Shown here: piece by piece, positions 44,672 through 57,452 of the stretch
How positions within the stretch are numbered: the stretch's first letter is position 1
How the letters are laid out: every line of letters begins with the position of its first letter
DNA from: Siphonodentalium dalli
Taxonomy: Eukaryota > Mollusca > Scaphopoda > Gadilida > Siphonodentaliidae
Assembly: GCA_032622095.1 (NCBI GenBank)
Contig: CP136069.1
Coordinates: 42,198,194-42,262,193 of the forward strand
Direction of reading: 5' to 3'
DNA: 64,000 nucleotides
Made by a program: the position numbers and the translations under genes
The notes under the pieces: model-generated
Database searches by the model: none
What the model was told of the DNA's origin: nothing
What the model saw: the letters and a program-made list of their open reading frames with translations, nothing else

Positions 44672-45004
44672 GTCTGACACCGTTCATGGCAGTTGACTTG
44701 GATATTTCCAACACCACGTTACGGTTGGCAAGCTTCGAGCAGAAGTCAATTAATGCCGACTAGGAAATTTGATATCGACTTTGACTCGGAGTGAACGCAG
44801 AGTTTACCCCACTAATGTCGCACAAAGTTAATCAGTTCATTCAGTAAAACAGCAACATTTGTCATAAAATTCAAATTATGTACAACGCGTACACTGCATG
44901 GACCGCGTGTTCCCCACACAGATGGCTGTACGCTTACGTTTATTAATTGTCTAAGTGGAAAAAATATGTTTAATGTGAATACTCGTCACACTCTATAACT
45001 TAAA

Positions 45005-45240
45005 AAATCGTACAAAAGTTGTGCGTGGATACTACCAACCGCATCCACTCCTCAAAAAGTATTTATCTCAATGTTTTTTTTTTTTAGTACTACCCCCACC
45101 TTTGATTTTCGGTGGAATATGACAAGTCTGAACCCACCAGACGCGAGCTCTCCGTTTGGGCAGCTTGCATTTAAATTAGACCGGTTACATTTTTGAGGCG
45201 TATCTACAGTATACCGACGCTCCTGCATTAAACTCGCTCC
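45005..45240 (+). repeat. T repeat, 5' part, interrupted by the 4-kb element
   Basis: It carries AAGTTGTGCGTGGATACTAC, CCGCATCCACT, CCACCTTTGATTTTCGGTGG and CTCCTGCATTAAACTCGCTC, like the other T monomers. It continues at 49197 after the insertion. Confidence 0.72.
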
Positions 45241-45242
45241 TA

Positions 45243-47112
45243 TAGTCGGTCTCACAACTGGGCTCTTTAGGGAATATCCAACCACTTTCTGTTTGATACT
45301 GATTCTACAGTAGTTTTCGATGAGGAATTCAGTGGTGCCGACCGATTTTTGATAAAAGGGGCCCAAATTCCATTTTTAAGGTCCTGAACTCCAATTTTGG
45401 GGTTCAGCATTTTTATCTAAAAGTTTAGCCTCCAATTAGAATTTTATTGACCTATATGCATCAGTGCCATATACAGTTATCATTTCTGATATTTTCTGTA
45501 CCACTATCGGACGGGATTGACCCGCAATGAGCTCTTGACCATAAAAATCCAAAATGGTCGAATTCAAATTTGCAAAAAATTAGCAAAGTCAAGAATAATT
45601 AAAATTGTGCTACCTATATAATTATTTTCATCTTTAAAGGATCAGCACCATTGTGCTTCCACTCATGAGTGCCTAAAAAGGTTTTCGGATGGAATATATT
45701 GGTCGTAGAATGAAAAACAGACATTTTTGCCAGTAACAAAGATGTTGGGGAAATCATCAATTATAGGGTAGTTGATCAGTAACCTAAAACGCTTGCAATA
45801 AGGTTACCCAGTGATATAATTTAAATGAATAAATTTAATTGTGAGTAGTTCATCCTTTGTTATCTAGAATTAATGGCATTTGATGTGAGATGGCTGCCAA
45901 AATGGCTATAAATGGGATGACATATATCACATTATCATTATAAATGAGTTCAATGTGTTATTTTCTTTAAATTTATTGGAGAACAGGATGTTTTTATGGT
46001 ATTCTAATGTTGAATTGAATTATACTCAGCCCACAAGTAGGTTTAGTAAATCTTGAGTTACAACAATTTGATCAATCAGTATGATTCGGTAGTCGAGCAG
46101 GTTGTGTCTATCAGTCCCACAGCAATTTTGATTGCCACCATTTTTAATAAAGGTTCTACAATTTCTCTAACATGTACATTATTTTAGAACAAATAATGGC
46201 TAGCCCGGCTGATCGCCTATACTTATATCCTGATTTAGTATTTTTTTTAATGAATTTGAACATGTATGTATATGTACACATAGATGTATATTTGCTCTAA
46301 ATTGTTTCTGGCTCAAATTTGGGAGTTTATAAGGAAACAAGTTATAAGAAAGAAAGCAGTTGCAGTAATACTAACATATATTGTCCTGTTCAAAAATAAC
46401 AAATGCATGTCTATTGGTTATTGATGTGATATCCAGTAATAAAGACTGAAAGGGCTTCAGTCCAGTGTTAATAAATATACACATTAAAAATATAGGGCTC
46501 TCATACATACAGAATATTTTCAAACTTGACAATCGTTCCTTGTGTTCAACTAAGTGAGTTCATGTGAGATTCATGGACACTTATTTGGCAAGCTTGATTC
46601 TAAAGTGTCTAGCTTTATGGGCTTGAAATTCAGAATGCAATCCTGTTATATTGAGTTCAGAGTGAGTTAAAAGAAAAGTACAAGCATCAGTTGATATGCA
46701 GATATAAATTCATACCAGACAAATATACACTCTGCAGGTATCTATGTTATGCAATACTCTCTCATGTTTCAACTTATCAATTACCAATGAATATTTAATG
46801 CTGTTAAATTTTATAAAGTACAGCCCATTTGAAACTGGTTTGCTGACACAGAAAAAACTTCATTTTATGATACCAGACTGGCCATGAGAAACAACACATA
46901 CAAGAAATGGAAAGTCAGTGACTAATCACTTATAGTCATCCACCATATTTTGTCATATGTTTTTGTAGATCTGTGGATGTTGTAATGCAATATAGATCTC
47001 CATTATATTTGCACAATTTTAATTTTCATTTCATCCCTTTAAATTGACTTTATGTATATGAGCCACTCCAAAAATAGTACTGTAAACGGTTTGTGTTGAT
47101 GTTATAGGCACA

Positions 47113-47159
<47 letters not shown>

Positions 47160-49196
47160 TATCTATATATGTATACTTTACATATAAAATATAGTGTACC
47201 ATGCAGGTACATGTATGTGTGTCATTTGCTTTAGTTCTGTGATTTACATGCAGTAACTATATTCTAGTGAAATTTATGGTCTGCACCCTGCTGTCTTTCA
47301 AAAACATGCTATGACCATGAGTACATATACATGTACATTGATTCTAACACTATGATTTTCAGGTTATAATCTATGTTTGAGGAAAGTTACTATGTATTTT
47401 TCATTTGTGTTGCATTTGTCAATATTAATGGGTCCCAGGAGCCCAGATGTTACTAGTGCAGAGCCCATTTAATTTTCATGAGACTGGTGGACTGCATGTC
47501 CGTACTCCTAAATAAACATACTGAGAGCTTTCCGATGAATGTCAACTAGCCATATTTCCGATTAAATCCTGAAAAGTTGCCCATAATTCTGCTGTGGTTA
47601 AGGAGTCGACTCTTATCAGACCAAGACGGTATTGTGTAGGTTTTCAACAACCGTACTAGAATTATATTTCCACTGCCCTATATGTCACAATATATTCATA
47701 TGGCACTATTCATCCCAAGTTAAGTGGTGATGCTAATAACTTTGCTGTGATACCCAGGTAGAGCAAAGCGATCTGAACAAATTGAGGATAAGCCACTACA
47801 TGTGGAAAACATTAAAAACATGTATATTGTGAAATATTTTAATAATGGCTGCTGGTTGTTACAAACTGGCCATAATTGAGATGACTATTCCTGTTGTTTA
47901 CCAAACATCAGCGGCGTACACATTACTAAATATTTTGAAATATATATGTTCCTGAATGTTTCATACAGACTCTGGCTTTTGCACAAATCGCTCGGATTAG
48001 CCAAACAATGCAAAAATTACCAACTTTAGGTAAAATGATGGTACTCTTTATTATCAGAATCGCTTTGACCTACAAACATCATAGCAATCCAGCAGTACCC
48101 ATCCGCATGATATCAAATTAGCAGGACCACTTAACCTTGGGTGGTATTGAAAATGAAAATATATTTAAAATGGTAAGTTATGAGGGCTTTTAGCTATTAT
48201 GAAGAATTGTGTTAGTGAAATTATAGACCCTCATCTTCTTCAACCTGCAAGTTCTGCAACTATCATGGCCAATCAAAATTAATGTAGGACTGACAAAGGC
48301 TCATTCTACTGTTGATTGAATAGTGATGATTCCATCATTTCCTATATCTTTTTGTGAGATGAGTTGTCATAGTCATTTTGGAAGAATTGATTACTTCTGA
48401 AATATATACTGGTATATATGGTCATCTCTCATCTGATTACAACATGTTTTTACTATGCACCGATGCAATACCCATTTTAAGATCACAACATGTGGTTGCT
48501 GCATGAAGCAAACAGCTGGTCATTCCATTTAGTAAAAGTGTTTAGAATGTTCCATGGGATGGTCACTTAAATCAGATCATCAGCTGCTAAATGTTCATAA
48601 CAAATTTTGAAAACCATGTTCAATCTGTACATTTCTGTTGATTAGAGCACAGCGACTTCCAGCTAATTCCATTGTGCATGGTGAATTGTGCTCTAAGTCG
48701 GTCAGAGCATGTGGAGAGTTCTTTACTAGAATAAATCTCGTCTTCAACTTAATTGATTCTGGTCAAGAACTATGCTCTATAACCTTTACTTATTAAAATA
48801 AATTTCAATCTAAAATACAATTCAACATTAGAATACTACAAAAGACATACTGTTCTCCTGTTAGCTATGGTTTAAATGAAATGCCACATTGCACTCATGA
48901 GCTCCTTGAAGGTCAATCCCATCCTATAATGCTATAGAAGATATCAAATATAAATGATACCTCAATGTGGCATTAATGCATATAGGTCATTAAAAATTCT
49001 AATTGGGGGCTCAACTTTGAGATAAAGTGCTGAACCCCAAAATTGGAGTTCAGGCCCTTAAATATGGAATTTGGGCCCCTTTTTATCAAAAATCGGTTGG
49101 CACCACTGAATTCCTCATCGAAAACTACTCTAGAATCAGTATCAAACAGAAAGTGGTTGGATATTCCCTAAAGAGCCCAGTTGTGAGACCGACTAC
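45243..49196. mobile_element. 3.95-kb element with ~235-bp inverted termini, TA target, no long ORF
   Basis: The termini TAGTCGGTCTCACAACTGGG and its inverse at 49170-49195 continue as inverted arms of about 235 bp (45243-45475 and 48962-49196). The arms include CCTGAACTCCAATTTTGGGG and GACCTATATGCAT. TA lies on both sides, and the flanks rejoin as a T monomer, which proves insertion. Further inverted similarity (AGTATTCTAATGTTGAATT-like, about 45998 and 48822) suggests the arms were once longer. No frame of 60 codons or more lies between 45366 and 49027. The interior is AT-rich, with a (TA)n run. It is therefore non-autonomous, of possible Tc1/mariner relationship. Confidence 0.78.
47114..47157. 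repeat. (TA)n microsatellite
   Basis: About 22 uninterrupted TA units, followed by GATATCTATATATGTATA. Confidence 0.97.
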
Positions 49197-49978
49197 TACA
49201 TTAGCCCGTTTGGATTTGGGGCTAAAAATAAACCGTTCCCTATAAAAATTAGAAAATCGCACCACAGTTGCGCGTGGACACTACCCATCAGACGCACTCA
49301 TCAAAAAAATGTATCTCGATGTTTGAAGTTTGCCCCTTTAAGATTTTCGGTGGAATTTCCAAAAGTCTCGACCCATCCCGACTCGCACTCTCCGTTGGGC
49401 AGGTTGCTTTTAGAGTATAGCGGTCAAACATTGGGGGCGTACCTACAGTATGCCATCGTACCTGCTACGGCATTACATTGCTCTTTCATTATCCTGTTTG
49501 GATTTGGCGGGAAAAATAAATTAATTTCATCGGTAACGGCTGGGACAAAAAACGTTTAAGCGGTAAAATCCGTTCCGAATCACTCATCCCATTCGGAATA
49601 TTCGATAAAAATTAAAAACCGCTGGATTTATAAAAAAAATAAATAATAAAATAAAAACTCAGTTTATACATCCTGGTGTATGGTGTTTGCCTATCTATGG
49701 GCGGTATCTCCGCAGAGAAACCGCGGTAACGAGTGTTTATGCCCGTGGGAAGTTGGGCATATCAAGGTGTGCATACGGTCCAATTTTCGATGCTCTGCTC
49801 CTTATAATTTCCGAGATAATAACATGAATTTTTTTTAGATAAAGTGACATAACAATATGGTCAAAGGCATAGAACTCATTGACCCCAACATACGTACCAA
49901 CTTTGAGTTTTCTACACCTAATACTTTCAGAGGTTAAGGCGTTGAAAATTGGTTAAGTATAATAATAATAATAATAAC
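49197..49978 (+). repeat. T/U repeat complex, continuation of 45005
   Basis: After TA it continues CATTAGCCCGTTTGGATTTG, a second T monomer with CCGTTGGGCAGGTTGCTTTT, and CACTCATCCCATTCGGAATA. A short U part with ATAATTTCCGAGATAATAAC follows, closed by a (TAA)n run at 49960-49977. Confidence 0.7.
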
Positions 49979-52931
49979 TAGAGGGTTAAAATTCTGGCCT
50001 GCAGAATTTTGATACTTCCATATAAATTCCCCATCCCCGATCACCATCCATAATTTTATCCTCTACCCACCCCATCCATTCATTGCCCATAAACCACTCC
50101 ATACCCCTAATGTTTCGATATGAACAACCTTAATCGTAGCCAATCCATAATCATAACCCTTTCTTAGCCCTTTCCACAGCACTTAACTCTAACCGAATAA
50201 AATACCCTGACCATATTCATTGCCATTCTGCAAACCATATCCATGCATTGGACCTTACCATAACCCTTTCAAAATTGTCCTCGTCATACATACAAGCCTA
50301 CCTAAAGCCAAATCCCATGCATAACACCGTCACCGTTTTTAACATTAACAATATCCACAACTCTAACCCAATTTTAAACCCGATCCTACCCATAACATTA
50401 ACCTTATACATAACCCTGACCAACACATACCCATAACCCTGTACTTAATGTATTATATAGTTATCAGGGTATAAAATATTAGACATGAGTCAAACACTCC
50501 TGTCCGGAAATGTTTCTATTGATTAATTTTGATTCTATTTGAACATCTTCTGGTCTAAAAAGGGGCGGTTGTTTAACTAACGAACAATAGTGGTTACTGT
50601 AATCAGTGACCAGGTCTGTTCTAAAAATAGATCAATAACTTGTCCCAATTAAACAGCTCATTCATAATAAAATATTCGAAATAAATTCAATGTTAGGTGA
50701 TAGAAGTCTTTCCGGACAGGGGTCTTCAATTCATATTTATTGTTTTATGGCCACGAAACAATTTCAAATTTATTATTTAAAGAGATAATCACATCGTTAT
50801 CCCTTTACATGAGCTTATTAAATTATCTAGTGTATACATTCATCATGGGGTATTTTCCTACATAATAAGTGAATGCATGTAATATTGGGCACTTAGTCCT
50901 AATTAACTCATTGCGCATTCATTTGAAACGTTAATTTTTTTTACAAATTTGCAGGTTAGTACCCGCCACAACCAATTTGTTTTATCTCGATTCACGATTT
51001 CTCCATTTTTTGTTTTCTTTGCGAGTTTTACTTGAATTTTCCAAAAGCCTCGACCCACACCGATGCATGTTCTCCGTTAGACGGATTTCTTTTATTCAAC
51101 GGCAGTCAAACTTCCAGGATGTATCTATGGAATACCGATGTACATGCTCGCGCATTTCACTCACTCGCTCCTTCATTAACCTGTTTGAATTTAGCTGGAA
51201 AATGAGCTAATTTCGCCTTTTGCCATATATCGATGGTACGCTGTGTTCCTCTGCATTTAGAAAGTATTACGCTATATACGACGCCAAGGGTGAATCGTTT
51301 GCTCTGAAACTTAAGAAATTGCACCAGAGTTGGGCGTTTGATACCCCCATCACACCCATTCGTCAGCTAATTTGTATCTGCATCTTTGAATTTCGGAAGT
51401 ATTTTTCAACTTTTGGTTTTTGTTGGAATTTGCCAATATGTACCCACCGGAACACAACCCGTCCGTTGGTCAGTTTGCTTTGCAAGTAGAGCAGTCAAAC
51501 TTTGTGATATTACCAAAAATTATATCGACGTACCTGCTCCTGTATTACCTCGCTCCTTCATTAACACAGTCGGATTTGGCGAGAAAAATAGCTCAATGAT
51601 ACAGCACTTAAGTATAGTTATTTACACTATAAACCTTCGCCACGAGTAAACCTTCAACGTTAGCGGGAATTAAGCAGACACTAATAAGTTGCGCTTGGAT
51701 ACTATCTATCATATGCACTATTCAAATTGTTTTTATATCGATGTTTGATTTTTAGACAATTCCCCCCCCCCCCCCCTTTGATTTTCATTAGAATTTCCAA
51801 AAATTCTGAACTCAACGGAAGCTCGCTCGTTGTTTGGCAGTTTATTGTTACAGTAGAGCTATCAAATTTTGGGGGCCTATCCACGGGATACCGCAGTACC
51901 TGATCCTGCATTAACCTTGCTCATCAATTAGCCCGTTGGATTTGGCGCCAAAAATAGGTCATTTTTATTGTCGATGTCGTAGATCAGTAACGGTTGGGAA
52001 AAAAACTTATAAATGGTACATTCCGGTCCGAATCACTCTTCCCATTCGGAAAATGCAATAAAAATATTATACCACTGGACTTGTTTTTTTTTCTTTGTTT
52101 TTGTTGTTGTTGCTAAATCTGACGTTTACATCCGCCACCGGTAAGCATGGTCTCACCACCCTCGGCCTGGTCTCACCACCCCGACGTGGTATCACCACCC
52201 TACATGTTTTCATCGCCTCCCCGGTATGGTATCACCCTCTCCAATGCTCCTACATTAGCTCAATTATTTAATTTTCGATGGTATGTAACTTGGACATTTC
52301 TCAACCGATTTACAAAATTCTTTCAGGAGGATCATTAGTACGTTCTATAGATACACGACAGTAAAAATAGTTGAAATCATCGAAAAAAAAATTGAGAAAA
52401 TTTCGCCCCCGATCCAAACCCCCAAAATAAGGCCGTCCCTGTTCAGAACGTTTTTTCGTATCAAGTTGCTAATGGTTAACTGCATAGAAGCTCTCCAATC
52501 TGGATACCTTGCACGCCATAGCCACACACAGGATATGAAATAAATTGAGTTTTGCGAACCATGGGCGACAACTCTGTGGCGAAAGCGCGGACATAAATTG
52601 TAATGCATGAACCCAATATGGCATACTGAGTTGTACATATGGTCCAAATTTGGAGTCTCTGCTGCTCATAATTTTCGAGATACAGCATCCCCATTTTTTT
52701 CACAAAAAGGGGCATAACTCTGTAAATCAAGGGCGGTCAATATCCTATATAGTCTATTGACCTAGAATGATTATAGGTATATATACATACGAAATTCCAG
52801 CTACATATATCTTGTACTTCCAGAGATATAAGAGTTGAAAAATTGCTTAGTATAATAAATAATATTGGAAAAAAATAAAAAATTGAATAACAATATACTT
52901 CCATAATAAAATATGGAAGTATAATAATAAT
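49979..52931 (+). repeat. Segmental duplication unit 1 (V-T-U)
   Basis: It begins CTAGAGGGTTAAAATTCTGG and includes the telomere-like V part, the T monomers (50951-52260) and the U part (52270-52931). It closes at the CCATAATAAAATATGG block and TAA repeats. A diverged second unit starts at 52932. Open frames of 60-100 codons here are not conserved between units and no domains are recognised. Confidence 0.75.
50040..50440 (+). repeat. Degenerate telomere-like CCCTAA/CATAACCCT array, copy 1
   Basis: More than ten blocks of the kind CATAACCCT, CATTAACCT or ACTCTAACCCA recur over about 400 bp. They resemble a mutated CCCTAA telomeric repeat but have no regular 6-bp period. A related copy is at 53000-53410. 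Confidence 0.55.
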
Positions 52932-52999
52932 AACTAGAGGGTTAAAATTCTGGCCTGCAGAATTTTGATACTTCCATATAAATTCCCCATCCCCGATCA

Positions 53000-53410
53000 C
53001 CATCCATAATTCAATCCTCCACCCACCGCTATTCAATCCTTACCCATAAACCGCTTCATAACCCTAATATTTCGATAAGAACAACCTTAGTCGTAGTCAA
53101 TCCATAATCACAACCCTTTCCATAGACCTATCTACAGCACTTAACTCTAACCCAATAAAATATCCTGAACATATTCATTACCCTCCTGCAAACCATATCC
53201 ATAGCTATACCTTGACCTTACCATAACCCTTTTGATAAGCTTAGCCATACATACAGGCCTACCCAAAATCAAATCCTTTGCATAACACCATCACCTTTCT
53301 AACATTAACAATATCCACAACTCTAACCCAATTTATAAACCTGATCCTACCGATAACATTAACCCTAAACATAACCCCGATCTACACATATCCATAACCC
53401 TATACTTAAT
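53000..53410 (+). repeat. Degenerate telomere-like array, copy 2
   Basis: Includes CATTAACCCTAAACATAACC and TCCATAACCCTATAC, aligned with the array in unit 1. Confidence 0.55.
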
Positions 53411-53805
53411 GTATTATATAGTTATCAGGGTATAAATATTGGATATGAGTCAAAGACTCTTTTCCGGAAATGCTTCTATCTATTAATATTTATTTTATTT
53501 CGAATATCTTCAGGTCTAAAAAGGTGCGATTGTTTAGCTAACGAACAATGGTGGTTACTGTTACCAGTGACCACTGAGGTCTTTTCTAAAAATAGATCAA
53601 TAACTTGTCCCAATTAAACATCTCATTTGATAATAAAATATTCGAAATACATTCAATATTAGCTGATAGAAGTCTTTCCCGATAGGGGTCGTCAATTCAA
53701 ATTTATTGTTTTATACCCACAAAACTATTTAAAATTTGTTATTTAAAGAGATAATCATATCGTTAACCCTTTACGTGAACTTATTAAATTTCCTAGTGTA
53801 TACAG

Positions 53806-54860
53806 TCATGTGGACATTAAATAGAGGGATCGATCGTTTTGTTCGGATTTTCCATTCTATAGTTATTCATCTTTGTTTATCTGGAACTAGTGGCTTTTTG
53901 GTCCGTCGGGTGTCTGTTCATGTCGTAACTTCAACAGTTGTGCCGGGATCTCAACCAGATTTGGTGTGGATGTTCACAACTATGAGGAGATTAAATAGAG
54001 GGTTCAATCGTTTTGTTCGGATTTTCCATTCTAGAGTTATTCATCTTTGTTTATTTTGAAATGTTGGATTTTTGGTCTGGTGTGTCTGTTCATGTCATAA
54101 CTTGAACAGTAGTGCTCGGATCTCAATGAAATTTTGTATGGATGTTCACTACTATGAGCGCATTTAATAGTGTGTTCCCTCGTTTTGTTCGGATTTTCCT
54201 TTCTAGAGTTATTCATCTTTGTTTATCTGGAAATGTTGGCTTTTTGGTCTGTCTGGTGTCTGCTCATGTCGTAATTTCAACAGTTGTGCTGGGATCTCAA
54301 TAAAATTTGGTATGGATGTTTACTACTATGACAACATTAAAAAGAGGGTTCTATCGTTTTGTTCGGATTTTCCATTCTAGAGTTATTCATCTTTATTCAT
54401 CTGGAAATGTTGGCTTGTTGGTCCGTCTGTTCATGTCGTAACTTCAACAGTTGTGCTGGTGTCTCAATGGAATTTGGTATGGATGTTCACTGCTATGATG
54501 ACATTCAATAGGGGGTTCCATTGTTCTGTTCCGCTTTTCAATTCTTGAGTTATTCACCTTTGCTTATCTGGAAATGTTGGCTGTTTAGTCCGTCCAATGT
54601 CTGTTCAGCTCATAACTTGAACAGTAATGCTCGTATCTCAATGGAATTTTGTATGGATGTTCACCACTATGAGGACATGTAATGACACATTCAAATGTTT
54701 GTTTTGTTTTGTTGTTCTATAGTTATTCATCTTTGTTTATATGAAAATGCTGATTTCTGGGTCCATAAGACTGAGTATAGCCTTCATAAGTTATAGATGT
54801 GCTCACACTAGGCGGTATGCCACTAGGGGGTATGCACCGGACGACAGTCCATCTCTTGTT
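53806..54860 (+). mobile_element. Q element, copy 2 (head missing)
   Basis: Five to six monomers of 167-174 bp, with TGTCTGTTCATGTCGTAACT-type starts at about 53911, 54083, 54257, 54424 and 54598. It ends CTAGGCGGTATGCCACTAGG, GGTATGCACCGGACGACAGT and CCATCTCTTGTT, as in copy 1. The (GTCC)n head and its hairpin are absent. Each monomer keeps AGAGTTATTCATCTTTGTTT. Confidence 0.82.
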
Positions 54861-56390
54861 TGAAAAGTTAAAAATTCACCGAATTTGCAGGTGGATAGTA
54901 ACCACCACATCCAATTCGTTTTATCTCGATTCACGATTTCTCCATTTTTTGTTTTCTTTGCGAGTTTTACTTGAATTTGCCAAAAAAACTCGACCCACAC
55001 CGATGCGCGTTCTCCGTTATACCACGAGTCAAACTTCCAGGATGTATCTATTACGCTATATACCGTCGCCACGAGTGAATCCTTTGCTCTGAAACTTGAG
55101 AAAACGCACCAGAGTTGGGCGTTGATACCCCTGTCAAACCCACTCGTCAGCAAAACTGTATCTCCATATTTCATTTTTCAAAGTATTTTTCAACATTTGG
55201 TTTTTGTTGGAATTTGCCAATATGTACCCATCGGAACACGAGCTTTCCGTTGGTTAGTTTGCTTTGCAAGTAGAGCGGTCAAACTTTGGGATATTACCAA
55301 TAGTATATCGAGGTACCTGCTCCTGCATTACCTCGCTCCTTCATTAGCATGGTCGGATTTGGCGAGAAAATTAGCTTAGTGATGAAGCACTTAACCATAG
55401 TTATTTACATTATAAAGCCTCGCCACGAGTAAACTTTCGACTTTAGCGGGAATTAAGCAGACACTAATAAGTTGCGCTTGGATACTATCTATCATATGCA
55501 CTATTCAAATTGTTTTTATATCGACGTTTGATTTTTAGACAAATTCCCCCCCTTTGATTTTCGTTGGAATTTGCAAAAAGTCTGAACCACCGGAAGCTAT
55601 CTCGCTGTTTGGCAGTTTGCTGTTACAGTAGAGCTATCAAACTTTGGGGGCCTACCTACGGGATACCGCAGTACCTGCTCCAGAATTAACCTTGCTAATT
55701 AATTAGCCCGTTGGATTTGGCGCCAAAAATAGTTCATTTTCTTGTCGTAGATTGGTAACGGTTGGGACAAAAAACTTATAAATGGTACATTCCGATCCGA
55801 ATCACTCTTCCAATTCGGAAAATGCAGTAAAAGTATTATACCGCTGGACCGTTATTTTGGTGCTAAATCTGACGCTTACATCCGCCACCGGTCAGCCTGG
55901 TCTCACCACCCTCGGCCTGGTCTCACCACCCCGACCTTGTGTCACCAGCGAGCATGGTTTCGTCGCCTCCCCGGTTATGGTTCATCCTGTCATGCTCCTT
56001 CATTAGCCAAATTATTTAATTTTCGATAGTCTGTAACTTGGACATTTCTCCACCGATTTCCACAATTCTTTCAGGAGGATCATTAGTACGTCCTATAGAT
56101 ACACGACAGTAAAAGTAGTTGAAATCATCGAACAAATTCGAAAATTTTGCCCCCACCCAAACCCCAAAAATATAAGTCCGTTCCTGTTCAAAACTTGTTT
56201 TCGTAGCAAGTTGCTAACGAGTAACTGCATAGAAGCCCTCACATCTGGATACCTTGAATGTTATAGGCGGACACAGGATAGGAAATAAATCGAATTTTGA
56301 TAATCATGGGCGACAACTCTGTAGGGAAAGCTCGGACATAAATTGTAATTGAATAACAATATACTTCCATATTAAAATATGGAAGTATAA

Positions 56391-56758
56391 TAAGGGAATC
56401 GCGCGGAATTGATTGGAATGTCGATAGTATGGTTCATTGACATTTCTGTGTTCAGTTGGAACGATCTGGTGTGACCCCTACCCATGGCTCGGAATTAGGT
56501 CACGCGGGTAGAAAAGTCGCCATATCTCGGCCAATTTTAGAGATATCGATCTAATTTTCGCGTCATAGTGTTCGCATTTGATGCCCGTTTAATATTTAGT
56601 TGGGTTCTAGTAAGATATTGTGCGATATTCTACTATGTATGTAGGCATATTTGTATGCTGTTCAGTACATATATTTCGAATATATCTGGCTTCCATCGAC
56701 ATAATACGGCAAGTAGGTAATCGTTTAGAAGTACTGAAAATTCCCCATTGAATGACAC
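56391..56758 (+). repeat. W sequence, copy 1, placed next to the U palindrome
   Basis: It begins TAAGGGAATCGCGCGGAATT directly after the palindrome and ends CCCCATTGAATGACAC. A copy about 97% similar by eye is at 57090-57452. Contains GGTGTGACCCCTACCCATGG and GGGTAGAAAAGTCGCCATAT. Confidence 0.78.
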
Positions 56759-57089
56759 AACTCTGTAGGGAAAGCTTGGACATAAATTGTAATGCATGGA
56801 CCCAATAGGTCCAAATTTCGAGTTGCTGCTATTCATACTTTTCGAGATACTGCAACCCCCAGTATTACACATAAAGGGAGATAACTCTGCAAAACAAGTT
56901 AGGACAAAATCCTATATAGGCCGAGTACCTACAACTACCATAGGGCTATAAACATACCAAATTCCAGCGCTCTATCTCTCATACTTCCTGAGATTTAAGC
57001 GTTATAAAATTGCTAAGTATAATAATAAATAATATTGGGGAAAAAATTGAATAACAATATACTTCCATATTAAAATATGGAAGTATAAT
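56759..57089 (+). repeat. U repeat, middle copy
   Basis: It contains CTCTGTAGGGAAAGCTTGGA, TCGAGATACTGCAACCCCCA, AAAGGGAGATAACTCTGCAA and the closing ACTTCCATATTAAAATATGG palindrome at about 57060. Aligned copies lie at 52560-52930 and 58130-58480. Confidence 0.72.
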
Positions 57090-57452
57090 AAGGGAATCGC
57101 GCGACATTGATTGGAATGTCGATAGTATGGTTCATTGACATTTCTGTGTTCAGTTGGAACGATCTGGTGTGACCCCTACCCATGGCTCGGAATTAGGTCA
57201 CGCGGGTAGAAAAGTCGCCATATCTCGGCCAATTTTAGAGATATCGATCTAATTTTCGCGTCATAGTGTTCGCATTTGATGCCCGTTAAATATTTAGTTG
57301 GGTTCTAGTAAGATATTATGCGATATTCTACTATGTAGGCATATGTGTATGCTGTTCAGTACATATATTTCGAATATATCTGGCTTCCATCGACATAATA
57401 CGGCAAGTAGGTAATCGTTTAGAAGTACTGAAAATTCCCCATTGAATGACAC
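57090..57452 (+). repeat. W sequence, copy 2
   Basis: Same boundaries as copy 1: it starts directly after the palindrome and ends at AATGACAC, after which the sequence differs from that following copy 1. Small indels separate the copies. Confidence 0.78.

Larger units (their letters stand above)
52932..56390 (+). repeat. Segmental duplication unit 2 (V-Q-T-U)
   Basis: Same order as unit 1, starting CTAGAGGGTTAAAATTCTGG. Between V and T, unit 1's 50845-50940 is replaced by Q element copy 2. T spans about 54890-56000 and U about 56010-56390, closed by the ACTTCCATATTAAAATATGG palindrome. Similarity to unit 1 is clear but with many substitutions and indels, so the duplication is not recent. Confidence 0.75.

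Noticed and set aside
43542-44763. Repeat-peptide frames (SELWAFG, RSYGSSE types) on both strands
   Set aside because: They arise from the 16-bp array, whose period is not a multiple of three, so several frames stay open by chance.
45366-49027. Hidden host gene with small exons in the 4-kb element
   Set aside because: No frame of useful length, no convincing splice-bounded coding segment, and the segment is a proven insertion with TIRs.
49979-50460. True telomere or chromosome end
   Set aside because: The CCCTAA-like blocks have no regular 6-bp period and lie inside duplicated repeat units with sequence continuing on both sides.
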